A DNA stretch of 27,755 nt from an uncultured Collinsella sp. (GCA_902490095.1 CABUCQ010000011.1:1-27755), one strand, 5' to 3'; shown: positions 16,611 to 24,472, counted from the first letter of the stretch. Program-made: numbers and translations. Notes: generated from the letters alone by a model not told the origin.

Positions 16611-17648
16611 GTGGAAGGCATGGATCAGCAGACAAGGAATGGTCGTTCGGCGAGCGCGGCAGAGGTTGCGGCGCTCGCTGGCGTGAGCCGCCAGACTGTG
16701 TCTCGCGTGGTCAACGGTATGCCCAACGTGACGGAAAAGACGCGCAAGCGTGTGCTGGCCGCCATGGAAGAGCTGGGCTTTCGTCCCAATTTTGCTGGAG
16801 CGGCGTTGCGCGGCGGGTCGTATCGTTCTATTGGCCTGTGCATGTACAACATCACACGTGTCGGTAACCTGGCGACGCTCGAGGGTATCATGCAAGCGGC
16901 GCGCGAGCACGATTTTGCCGTCACTATGATCGAGATGGGCGGCGACAAGCCCTATGCACTTGCCGATGCCTCGCGCCGCATGGTCGAGCGACCCGTCGAC
17001 GGCATGATTCTCAACATGAACCGCATGGCTCCCGATTTTGAGGAGTTTGTTCCCCAGCCGGGAGTGCGAACGGTCATCCTGTCCATGTATGCGCATCCGC
17101 GCTGCACGACGATCGACTCCGACCAGTATGGTTCGTGCGAGCTGTTGACCAATTATCTGCTGGAACATGGTCACTCGAATATGCGGTTTGTGGCGGGTCC
17201 GGAAAACTCGATTTCCTCGCGTTTTCGTGAGGCCGGTTGGCGCGATACGCTGGGTCGTGCTCATGTCGATGCCGCTCCGATGCTGCGCGGCGATTGGAGT
17301 GCGGACAGTGGGTACGCCATGGGCGAGCGGATTGCGGCCGAGGTGCTTGCCGGCGGGTCGCAGGCGCCGACTGCCGTGCTTGCGGCAAATGACCAGATGG
17401 CGCTGGGCGTTATCGCCGCGCTCGAGAACGCGGGCCTGTCCGTGCCCGACGACGTGAGCGTGGTTGGTATCGACGACGCACTCGAGGGACTTGTTCCTCA
17501 CAATCGGCTGACGACGCTGCGATTTGATTTGCGCGGTGTCGGTAAGCTTGCGTTTGAGGCGGCGATTGGAGAGAGCTCGTCTATCGAGGCGATTCATGTG
17601 CCGAGCACGCTGGTCGAACGCTCGACTGTTAGGGACATACGGGGTTAG
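16611..17648 (+). CDS. LacI-family repressor 2
   Basis: A 345-residue LacI-type regulator with helix-turn-helix SAAEVAALAGVSRQTVSRVVNGMPNV and a C-terminal sugar-binding domain (VDGMILNMNRMA, FVAGPENSISSRFREAGW, VVGIDDALEGLVP). GTG at 16611 was preferred because AGG lies about five bases upstream; ATG at 16620 or a longer frame from 16563 are alternatives. The longer frame would start just past the operator at 16544-16560. Specificity residues in the recognition helix are Arg and Gln. It is divergent from the GH1/EIICB operon at 16275-12890 and probably represses both it and itself, since a predicted operator overlaps its own transcription start. Confidence 0.92.
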   Translation: MEGMDQQTRNGRSASAAEVAALAGVSRQTVSRVVNGMPNVTEKTRKRVLAAMEELGFRPNFAGAALRGGSYRSIGLCMYNITRVGNLATLEGIMQAAREHDFAVTMIEMGGDKPYALADASRRMVERPVDGMILNMNRMAPDFEEFVPQPGVRTVILSMYAHPRCTTIDSDQYGSCELLTNYLLEHGHSNMRFVAGPENSISSRFREAGWRDTLGRAHVDAAPMLRGDWSADSGYAMGERIAAEVLAGGSQAPTAVLAANDQMALGVIAALENAGLSVPDDVSVVGIDDALEGLVPHNRLTTLRFDLRGVGKLAFEAAIGESSSIEAIHVPSTLVERSTVRDIRG

Positions 17649-17658
17649 GTCCTACTCC

Positions 17659-17804
17659 GTTTGTCTCGATTTGTAACAGGTAGACGGTCAAAAGCGGGCT
17701 ACGTGTTACAGATTTAGATTCTTCGGAAAGAGCAATCCTGTTCGTCTCAATCTGCAACAGCTAGGACCCAAAAACTCGGCTAGATGTTACAGATTGAGAC
17801 AAAC
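17659..17804. repeat. TGTAACA hairpin repeats, copies H and I
   Basis: Copy H (17659-17720) has imperfect arms like copy C. Copy I (17740-17804) has arms differing at two positions, each compatible with a G-U wobble on the minus strand. They lie between the convergent LacI 2 and lacG genes. Confidence 0.9.
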
Positions 17805-17820
17805 AGACCCCGAACCGCCC

Positions 17821-17864
17821 AAAAAGGCCGGGGGCGGCGCGCCGTGTGACGTGCCGCCCCCGGC
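17821..17864 (-). terminator. Terminator of the lacE-lacG operon
   Basis: GCCGGGGGCGGC (17827-17838) pairs perfectly with GCCGCCCCCGGC (17853-17864). On the minus strand it is followed by CTTTTTGGG. The lacG stop lies about 60 bp away. Confidence 0.87.
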
Positions 17865-17924
17865 TGAGAAATGGGGACAGGTTATGTGGGCGGTGCAATT
17901 CCGCCAACCGCTTGTCGCAAGCCG

Positions 17925-19364
17925 CTAGTCCAGACGACGGGTCTGCGCTACGTGCTTGTACCAGTATGCGCTTGCCTTGGGCGTTCGCTTCTGGGTTTCA
18001 AAGTCAACGTAGAAGAAGCCGTAACGCTTGTTGTAGCCATTGGTCCAGGAGAACTGATCCTGCAGGCTCCACAGGAAGTAACCGCCCACGTTGACACCCA
18101 CCTCCATGGCCTTAAGCAGCCAGCGCAGGTGCTGCTCGATGTAGTCGATGCGCGGCTGGTCGTCCACAAAACCGTCCTTGTAGGGGTCCTTGTAGCCCAT
18201 GCCGTTTTCGGTGATGAAGATCTGCTTGTAGTTGGGGTAGCGCTGCTTAATGTAGACGAGCAGATCGAACAGGCCCTCGGGATAGATGATCCAGTCCCAG
18301 TCGGTGGTAGGGATGCCGGGTTTGTTCACGTGCTCGCCAATGCCCTTAACGCGCCAGCGGCCGGTGCCCTTTTCGCCCGTGCCGTTGTGGTGCAGGTCGT
18401 TCTCGCCATCGTAAGCCTTCAAGAAGCGGCACTGGTAGTTGTTAACGCCCAGGTAGTCGTTGTAAAGCGCGGCTTCGCGCATAATCTTGAGGTCCTCGTC
18501 CAGGATTTCGATGGTGCCGCCCGAGACGGCGGCCAGGCGGTTGGCGCACTCGAGGGTGTCGGGCGCGTAGTCGCCGCGGAAGGTGGCGTCGAGCAAGAAC
18601 TGGTTCTGCAGCACGTGCTCGTTGTTGGCGGCTTTGATGTCGGCGGGGTCGTTCTCGTTGAGCGGATACTTAAACTCCAGCGACTGAATGACGCCGATCT
18701 TGCCCTTAAAACCGCCGTTGTGGAAGGCCAGTACTGCCTTGGCGTGGGCGAGCATCATGTTGTGCTCGCACTGGAAGGCCTCGGCCAGATGCGCCTTGAC
18801 GCCACCGGGGAAGGTGCCCTCGATGTAGGTGTTGGAGGCGTCGGCCCAGATCTCGTTAAAGGTGAACCAGTAGGTCACCTGGTCGGCGTACTCCTTAAAG
18901 CAGAAGGTGGCAAAGTCCACAAAGGCGTCGATGGTCTCGCGGTTGAGGAAGTCGCCCTTCTCAAAGAGGGGCAGCGGCGTATCGAAGTGATGCAGCGTGA
19001 CAAACGGCTCAACGTGGTGCTTGTGGCACTCGGCGAAGAGGTCGTGGTAGAACTGGACACCCTCGGGGTTGATTTCGCCGGTACCGTTGGGGAAGATGCG
19101 GCTCCAGGCGATGGAGAGGCGGATGCCGTTGATACCGAACTCCTCGCACAGCTCCAAGTCGACGGGGTACTGGTTGTAGAAGTCCGAAGCGGGATCGGGG
19201 GAGAAGCGCCCCTGGGCCTCCAGAAAGTCGTCCCAGGCAACCTTGCCCTTACCGTGAGTGCGGGTCTCGCCCTCTACCTGGTAGGCAGCGGTGGCGCCGC
19301 CAAAGACAAAGTCCTCGGGAAACTGCGCGGGCGGGTTGGTGACGCTAGCAGGATTAACGGACAT
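17925..19364 (-). CDS. lacG: 6-phospho-beta-galactosidase
   Basis: A 479-residue GH1 enzyme closely resembling Lactococcus LacG along its whole length; for example HHVEPFVTLHHFDTP and GVQFYHDLFAECHK correspond to near-identical stretches there. It cleaves lactose-6-phosphate to galactose-6-phosphate and glucose in the cytoplasm. Acid/base Glu171 lies in TFNEI and nucleophile Glu386 in ITENGMGY; Ser439, Trp440, Lys446 and Tyr448 form the phosphate and galactose pocket. The start ATG at 19364 has a modest GGATC site and an N terminus about ten residues longer than LacG. It follows lacE by 66 bp, with a strong hairpin in the gap. The product enters the LacAB/LacC route encoded at 24.7-27.7 kb. 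Confidence 0.95.
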   Translation of the reverse strand: MSVNPASVTNPPAQFPEDFVFGGATAAYQVEGETRTHGKGKVAWDDFLEAQGRFSPDPASDFYNQYPVDLELCEEFGINGIRLSIAWSRIFPNGTGEINPEGVQFYHDLFAECHKHHVEPFVTLHHFDTPLPLFEKGDFLNRETIDAFVDFATFCFKEYADQVTYWFTFNEIWADASNTYIEGTFPGGVKAHLAEAFQCEHNMMLAHAKAVLAFHNGGFKGKIGVIQSLEFKYPLNENDPADIKAANNEHVLQNQFLLDATFRGDYAPDTLECANRLAAVSGGTIEILDEDLKIMREAALYNDYLGVNNYQCRFLKAYDGENDLHHNGTGEKGTGRWRVKGIGEHVNKPGIPTTDWDWIIYPEGLFDLLVYIKQRYPNYKQIFITENGMGYKDPYKDGFVDDQPRIDYIEQHLRWLLKAMEVGVNVGGYFLWSLQDQFSWTNGYNKRYGFFYVDFETQKRTPKASAYWYKHVAQTRRLD

Positions 19365-19388
19365 GATGATCCAATCGTCTAAATCGAA

Positions 19389-19420
19389 GGGCCAGCCGGT
19401 CTTGGATGGTCGGCTGGCCC
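19389..19420 (-). promoter_or_regulatory. Intercistronic hairpin between lacE and lacG
   Basis: GGGCCAGCCG (19389-19398) pairs perfectly with CGGCTGGCCC (19411-19420). The minus strand after it reads TTCGATTTAG, not a real T-tract, so mRNA stabilisation or processing between lacE and lacG is more likely than full termination. Confidence 0.6.
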
Positions 19421-19430
19421 TGGGCGTTAC

Positions 19431-21206
19431 TTACTTCGAAAGTTGCTCACTCACGAAGGCGAGAGACTTGTCGCCGTTCTGGGAGAGCTCGATGTACTGC
19501 TTGCCACGGCAGGCGACGCACTTGTTGCCCACGCGCTCACAGTCCTTCTGCAGGTCGGCCAGGTAGCTTGCGGCCTGCGGGGCCAGGACGACCAGGTCAA
19601 AGTCGGGGAGCATGTCCACGTGGTTGCCATAGGCCTCGGCAGCGGTCTCGAGGTTAATGCCGCGCTCCTTGGCGGCCTTGGCCAGCGCGTTGGCGAGCAG
19701 GCCCGAGGTTCCGCCGCCCTGGCAGAGCACGAGCACGCGCTTGCCGTTGAGGTCGCTGGCGGTCGTTGCCTCGGCAGCGGGTGCTGCAGAAGCGGCGGGG
19801 GCATCGGTCTTCACGGCCTCGGCAGCAGCGCCGGCGGCAACGCTCTTGGCGTCAGCCTTGCCCTGGAAGGCATCGTTGAGCTTGGCAGCCTTCTCGGCGT
19901 TCTTGGCGGCGAGCTCCTCCTCGGAAATCTCGGCCTCCTCGGCGCACTTCTGGGCGTCATAGGCACGGAAGAAAGGATAGTACAGAACGAAGTCGACGAC
20001 CAGGATAAGGGCGAGCATCACAAAGGCGAGCGGCTGGAAGCCCAGGCCCATGATGGTGCCGATGGGGCCGGGGACGGTCCAAGGCAGGGTGTACATAAAG
20101 CCGTTCATGCCCAAGAAGTCGATAAAGATCTTGAGGATCCAGATGTTGGCGATCGGGGCAAAGACAAACGGGACAAAGAAGACGGGGTTGAGCACGATGG
20201 GTGCGGCGAACAGCAGCGGCTCGTTGACGGCAAAGCACACGGGAACGATAGCGGCCTTACCGACGGCGCGCATCTCCTGGGACTTGGCCAGGAAGCAGAA
20301 CATAAAGACCAGGACGAGCGTGGCGCCGGTGCCGCCCATGCAGACGACGAAGTACTGGGCACCCTGGGTCAGGACAGCGGAAGCGTGCTGACCGGCCTGG
20401 AACGCAGCCAGGTTGTCGGTCATATTGGCAACGAGAGCGGCAGCGATGGCGGGCTCGACGATCGAGGGGCCGTGGACGCCGACGAACCAGAACAGGCTCA
20501 TGGCGCCGTAGATCACAGCGAGGCCGATGTAGCCGTCGGCAGCGGTGAACAGGGGCTGGAACACCTGGATGACGCCCTGGGCAAAGCAGAAGCCAAAAGC
20601 AGCGCGGAAGACGATGTCAAAGACCCAAAAGACGGTGATGCAGACGGAGAAGGGGATGATGTCCTTAAAGGTCTGCGAGATGTTGGGCGGAACCTGCTCG
20701 GGCATCTTGACGGTGATGTTGCGCTTAATGAAGAACTTGTAGATGATGCCGGTCACAAACGCAGCGATAAAGGCGGTCAGCAGGCCTTTGGAACCAAGGT
20801 AGGTGGTGTTGAAGCCGCTGGCAGTGTCCGTGGCGATGGTGTCGCTCGAAAGGAGCAAGAAGCCGATGATGGCCGCGCACATGCACGAGATGAAGTTGAT
20901 CTGGTTGTTCTTGGGCAGATCGCGGTTCTGAGCGTCGGCGAAGTGCTTGGCTGTGGTGGCAGCGCAGGCGATGGCCAGGATACCCATGGAGTAGTTGTAG
21001 CACTTCCACAGGGCGTTGTTGATGTCATCGGGCCAGTAGAAACCCCAGATGTTGGGAACCGAGGCTACCAGGCAGAAGATGGACGAGAAGATGATGATGG
21101 GGATGACGGAGATAAAGCCGTCGCGGATCGCCTTGAGGTACTTGTTGCGGGCGATCGCGTTGAAAAAGGGCTGGCCCTTTTCGATGATGGCGATGAGTTG
21201 CTCCAT
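19431..21206 (-). CDS. lacE: Lactose-specific PTS permease EIICB
   Basis: A 591-residue permease and the closest of the four EIICBs to classical LacE. It shares IEKGQPFF, SVPNIWGFYWPDDI, NRDLPKNNQINF, MPEQVPPNISQTFKDIIPF, GVHGPSIVEPAIAAAL and QAGQHA, which differ in the other three. The EIIC membrane domain covers about residues 1-430. A Lys/Ala-rich linker follows, then EIIB with Cys495 in VLVLCQGGGTSGLLANAL. It takes up lactose with concomitant phosphorylation at C6. ATG at 21206 has AGGAG six bases upstream. First gene of the lacE-lacG operon and divergent from LacI 3. The partner EIIA is very probably LacF at 22783, beyond the divergent regulator. Confidence 0.95.
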   Translation of the reverse strand: MEQLIAIIEKGQPFFNAIARNKYLKAIRDGFISVIPIIIFSSIFCLVASVPNIWGFYWPDDINNALWKCYNYSMGILAIACAATTAKHFADAQNRDLPKNNQINFISCMCAAIIGFLLLSSDTIATDTASGFNTTYLGSKGLLTAFIAAFVTGIIYKFFIKRNITVKMPEQVPPNISQTFKDIIPFSVCITVFWVFDIVFRAAFGFCFAQGVIQVFQPLFTAADGYIGLAVIYGAMSLFWFVGVHGPSIVEPAIAAALVANMTDNLAAFQAGQHASAVLTQGAQYFVVCMGGTGATLVLVFMFCFLAKSQEMRAVGKAAIVPVCFAVNEPLLFAAPIVLNPVFFVPFVFAPIANIWILKIFIDFLGMNGFMYTLPWTVPGPIGTIMGLGFQPLAFVMLALILVVDFVLYYPFFRAYDAQKCAEEAEISEEELAAKNAEKAAKLNDAFQGKADAKSVAAGAAAEAVKTDAPAASAAPAAEATTASDLNGKRVLVLCQGGGTSGLLANALAKAAKERGINLETAAEAYGNHVDMLPDFDLVVLAPQAASYLADLQKDCERVGNKCVACRGKQYIELSQNGDKSLAFVSEQLSK

Positions 21207-21563
21207 GCAATGCTCCTAAGAGTCGGTGGGTTAGCAACGATGGTAGCTTTTGGCGTTCGATTGCCAAAATGTTGACGTTGCCATTTTGCGACACAAAAAA
21301 AGACGCGAACCGGTGGTTCCTGTGCCTGCGAACCGTCGATTCCTTATGCGTAAACGTTTGAGCCGCCCGGTGGCTCTGTGTTTGCACAATGGCAACGTTA
21401 ACATTTGGGCGCAAAAAGCCGTTTGGGGAAGAAAAAATGTCGGTGAACGGTAGGTTTTGGGTGGTGAGCGTATGGTGGGGGAGGCGTTAGATATACTTGA
21501 AGACGTTTCATTTGACTGCGTAGGGTGCCACCAATGGCATCGTTGACATAGAAAGATCGACCT
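21207..21563. promoter_or_regulatory. Divergent lacE/LacI control region with three matching operators
   Basis: Three related sites are visible: 21265-21288 (ATGTTGACGTTGCCATTTTG, nearly palindromic), 21387-21407 (CAATGGCAACGTTAACATTT) and 21532-21551 (CAATGGCATCGTTGACATAG). They are 120-145 bp apart, which would suit DNA looping by a tetramer. TCGGTGAACGGT lies at 21440-21451 and a -10-like TATACT at 21492-21497 with no good -35, which suggests activation. The last operator is just downstream of that promoter. No ORF is credible here. Confidence 0.72.
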
Positions 21564-22568
21564 ATGGCCGCTGTTAAAAAATCGGTATCCGTCAAAGACG
21601 TGGCGCGCCTCGCGGGCGTTTCGGAGCAGACGGTCTCGCGCACCGTGCACGATTCGCCCAGTGTGCGCCCCGAGACCAAGGAACGCGTGCGTGCCGCCAT
21701 GCGCGAGCTGGGGTATCGCCCCAATTTCGCCGGTCGATCGCTGCGCCGTGGCAAGTTTAAGACCGTCGGCGTCGCCATGTTCAACATTACCGGTACCGGC
21801 AACCTCGACCGTATGGAGGGCTTTGCCGCCGCGGCCGACAAACATGGCTATGCCATCACCCTCACTAAAGTAGATGGACATCCCTATACCCTCGAGAGCG
21901 CATCGTCGCGTATGAGCGCGCTGCCGGTAGACGGCATGGTCGTGATCATGAATCGCATGCCGGCGGACTTTGGCACCTTCGAGCCGCTACCTGGCATGCA
22001 GACGGTACTCGTTACCATGCTGGAGCACCCACTGTGCTCGACGGTCGATAACGATCAGCTCGATTGCTCACGCCAGGTTGTCGAGTACTTGCTGGGGCAG
22101 GGACACAAGACCGTGCACTTTATCTCGTGTCCCGAGCGCTCGCTTTCGGGCATGCGGCGCGAGGAAGGCTGGCGCGAGACATTGCGCGCGCATGGCATTG
22201 AGCCACCGCGACTCGTTCGTGGCGATTGGACGGCACAGAGCGGGTATGCTGCCGGTCAGGCTCTGGCGGACGATCCGACCTGTACGGCCATTTATGCTTC
22301 CAACGACGCCATGGCCTACGGCTGCATTCGCGGACTCGAGTCGCGCGGAAAGCACGTGCCCGAGGACGTGAGCGTGGTGGGTGTTGATGACAGTCTGGGC
22401 GACATCGTGCCCGATCGTCGCCTGGCCACCGTGCGCTTTGACAACAAGCGTGTCGGCATGTGGGCAGTCGATAAGATCGCCGGTGCCGAGGGCGTTGAAC
22501 CCGGTGTGGAGCACATGCTGTTTCCGGGCGTACTCGTCGAGGGCGATACGGTGCGCGATTGGCGCTAG
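21564..22568 (+). CDS. LacI-family repressor 3 (probable lactose-module regulator)
   Basis: A 334-residue LacI-type regulator. The helix-turn-helix is SVKDVARLAGVSEQTVSRTVHDSPSV and the sensor domain includes VDGMVVIMNRMP, FISCPERSLSGMRREEGW and VVGVDDSLGDIVP. The specificity residues are Glu and Gln. The ATG at 21564 has only a weak ribosome site (GAAAGA). Divergent from lacE-lacG and flanked by three operator-like sites. It is most similar to LacI 2 in layout. Classical Gram-positive lac operons use a DeoR-type LacR, so control of lacEG by a LacI protein is a departure, perhaps layered with the DeoR protein at 2080. Ligand unknown. Confidence 0.92.
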   Translation: MAAVKKSVSVKDVARLAGVSEQTVSRTVHDSPSVRPETKERVRAAMRELGYRPNFAGRSLRRGKFKTVGVAMFNITGTGNLDRMEGFAAAADKHGYAITLTKVDGHPYTLESASSRMSALPVDGMVVIMNRMPADFGTFEPLPGMQTVLVTMLEHPLCSTVDNDQLDCSRQVVEYLLGQGHKTVHFISCPERSLSGMRREEGWRETLRAHGIEPPRLVRGDWTAQSGYAAGQALADDPTCTAIYASNDAMAYGCIRGLESRGKHVPEDVSVVGVDDSLGDIVPDRRLATVRFDNKRVGMWAVDKIAGAEGVEPGVEHMLFPGVLVEGDTVRDWR

Positions 22569-22782
22569 GGCACGGGCCTGTTTGGGTTTCCGCTAATTGT
22601 GTTCGATATTGTTCAGATTGGTTTAAAAACCGTTCACGGGCGAAAAGTGACCGTTCATAGCTTGAAATTACGTTTTGCGCTGTTCTTTTTTGTTTGAATG
22701 TTAATGTTTCTGCCATACAGAACGCAGCGCGTATGCCCGGACGCGATGCTCTCCATTGGTTCATATGTGAAAGGAACGCAAC
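22569..22782 (+). promoter_or_regulatory. lacF control region
   Basis: TGTTCG-ATAT-TGTTCAGA (22600-22617) matches the candidate DeoR boxes before the DeoR gene and lacA. Two inverted TGAACGGT motifs follow (ACCGTTCACGG 22629-22639, ACCGTTCA 22650-22657). A promoter probably lies around TTGAAT (about 22694) and ATACAG (about 22715) but the spacing is short. No terminator for the LacI gene is evident. Confidence 0.5.
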
Positions 22783-23121
22783 ATGGCAACCAAAGAAGAA
22801 ATCTCGATGGTTGGATTCGAGATTGTCGCATACGCAGGTGACGCCCAGACCGATCTGCTTGCAGCGCTCGATGCTGCTCGCGAGGGTGACTTTGAGAAGG
22901 CCGAGCAGCTGCACAAGGATGCCAGCGATGCGCTCATCGGTGCCCACGACACGCAGACCAAGCTGCTTTCGCAGGAGGCCGGCGGTGGCGAGATGGAGAT
23001 GACCTTCATCATGGCTCACGCTCAGGACACCCTCATGACCACTATGATCCTGGAGAAGCAGGCCCGCTTTACCATCGATGCCTACAAGCGCATCGCCGAG
23101 CTCGAGGCCAAGCTCGCCTAA
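22783..23121 (+). CDS. lacF: Lactose-family PTS EIIA
   Basis: A 112-residue, all-helical phosphocarrier that passes phosphate from HPr to the EIIB domains. It matches LacF strongly: MVGFEIVAYAGDA near the N terminus and IMAHAQDTLMTTMIL around the active site. His79 is the phosphorylation site and Asp82 the residue that in Lactococcus EIIA binds the metal at the trimer core. Full length; start ATG with AAAGGA seven bases upstream. It is transcribed alone from a leader with several candidate operators and closed by a terminator. As the only EIIA in the window it is the likely common partner of all four EIICBs, which would make it a control point; EIIAs elsewhere in the genome cannot be ruled out. 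Confidence 0.95.
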   Translation: MATKEEISMVGFEIVAYAGDAQTDLLAALDAAREGDFEKAEQLHKDASDALIGAHDTQTKLLSQEAGGGEMEMTFIMAHAQDTLMTTMILEKQARFTIDAYKRIAELEAKLA

Positions 23122-23148
23122 CGAGCCCTCACAACCAAGTCCCCTTCC

Positions 23149-23181
23149 AAAAGCTCTGCTGCTACCCGCGGCAGGGCTTTT
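23149..23181 (+). terminator. lacF terminator
   Basis: AAAAGCTCTGCTGC (23149-23162) pairs with GCGGCAGGGCTTTT (23168-23181) with wobbles, ending in TTTT. It lies 27 bp after the lacF stop. Confidence 0.8.
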
Positions 23182-23195
23182 CCTGTTCTACTTCA

Positions 23196-23293
23196 AGTTG
23201 CGGTGAAATAGGGACTGAATAGGGGCCGGCGGGCACAAAACAATCCCTATTCCACCGCAACTCATCCCGAGATAGTCATTGGGGACAGTCTTG
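23196..23293. repeat. Inverted repeat plus fragment of the GGGGAC repeat family
   Basis: Bases 23196-23214 and 23244-23262 are 19-bp inverted copies with one mismatch (AGTTGCGGTGAAATAGGGA and its near complement). Directly after, TAGTCATTGGGGACAGTCTT (23273-23292) is a single-sided copy of the arms in the element at 572-755. No transposase is present. The element lies upstream of the membrane-protein gene. Confidence 0.75.
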
Positions 23294-23379
23294 GTGCGCT
23301 CCGTTGGTCCTCCCGTTCGATTTTTGCTCGGTGGGTATACTTCCTTTCGCATTAAACGCCGGACTGAGGAGGTATCCAA

Positions 23380-24402
23380 ATGCCGGATAACGGACTGATG
23401 CAAAAGAGAGACGCGCACGCGATGGATCATGGGCGCCCTGTCCAGATTACCGAGTCTACGACAGTGGTTGAGCTGCAGCCGAGCCTGTCCGATATCGTGT
23501 GTGCAAACAAAAAACTGCAGATCGGTATCATCGTCGCCCTTGTGGTAATGGCGCTCCTGTCGGGCTTTGTCGCACGCCCGCATTTTGCCGATACCAAGAC
23601 ATGGGACTCCACCATCGAGGTTATCGACCAAAAGAAAGGCAACGTTTTGGCGCTCACGACCTCGTGCGTGGCTCTATCTGCGGGCATTACCGCACTGCCG
23701 GGTGATACGGGAACGCCGGTTGCCGAGCAGCTCGCACAGCTTTCAGGCAACCTTGGTATCGTGCTTGCCGTGCTATACCTAGAGAAATATTTGCTCACGA
23801 TTTTGTGGTCGGTTGGCCTGGGCATCTTAATCCCGTCTGCGTTGGTGCTCTTTGCGGTGTCGCTCGGCATTCACGGGCGCTGGAGCACGAGCGCTGTCCT
23901 GCGCCGTGTGGCGACACGCGTGCTGGTGGTTGCCGTGATCGGCATGGCGCTCGTGCCCGCGAGCGTATGGGTGTCGCAAAAGGTCGATGAAACGTATCGC
24001 GTAAGTATTGAGCAAGCTGAGCAAAAGGCTGCGGACGCGGCCGACACCACGGACAAGTCAGCCGAGACCAGCTCAAAATCGAACAAGAAAAAATCCGAGG
24101 CCACGGAGTCCAAAAACGTGCTCGAGCAGTTGACTGATGGGGCCTCGAGCCTTGTTACGTCGGTGACCAGCGGTGCCAAGCAGATGACCGACGAGATCGT
24201 GCAGCAGGTGACCGACCTCATCGAAGGCGTCATCGTGATGATCGTGACTTCGTGCGTTATCCCGCTGCTGGTGCTCGTGGCGTTCCTGTGGCTGGGACAC
24301 GTACTGCTGGGGATCGATATCTCCGGTCCCGCGAACTATCTGACGGGTCGTTTCTTGAGCGCTCCGTCCAAACATGCCAAGAAGAGCGGGCAGTCTGAGT
24401 AG
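23380..24402 (+). CDS. Membrane protein of unknown function
   Basis: A 340-residue protein with no recognised catalytic motif. Hydrophobic segments are at about 46-66, 124-134 (short), 138-163, 178-198 and 281-310. Between the second pair and the last lies a hydrophilic, Ala/Lys/Ser-rich stretch (about 200-250) likely to be a coil. The block ALSAGITALPGDTGTPVAEQLAQLSG (about 98-123) looks conserved and recalls uncharacterised membrane proteins of gut Firmicutes, from memory only. The start is well supported by GGAGGT six bases before ATG. A -10-like GTATAC is at about 23335. It ends at a strong terminator, so it is a single-gene unit, and nothing ties it to lactose use beyond position. Confidence 0.8.
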   Translation: MPDNGLMQKRDAHAMDHGRPVQITESTTVVELQPSLSDIVCANKKLQIGIIVALVVMALLSGFVARPHFADTKTWDSTIEVIDQKKGNVLALTTSCVALSAGITALPGDTGTPVAEQLAQLSGNLGIVLAVLYLEKYLLTILWSVGLGILIPSALVLFAVSLGIHGRWSTSAVLRRVATRVLVVAVIGMALVPASVWVSQKVDETYRVSIEQAEQKAADAADTTDKSAETSSKSNKKKSEATESKNVLEQLTDGASSLVTSVTSGAKQMTDEIVQQVTDLIEGVIVMIVTSCVIPLLVLVAFLWLGHVLLGIDISGPANYLTGRFLSAPSKHAKKSGQSE

Positions 24403-24436
24403 GCGGCAAAGCGATCTTTGGAAGATCAACCGTGAG

Positions 24437-24472
24437 AAGGGCGGCCGAGACACGTTCTTGGCCGCCCTTTTG
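24437..24472 (+). terminator. Terminator after the membrane-protein gene
   Basis: AAGGGCGGCCGAGA pairs with TTCTTGGCCGCCCTT and is followed by TTGTTTGTT. It lies 35 bp after the stop codon. Confidence 0.88.
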
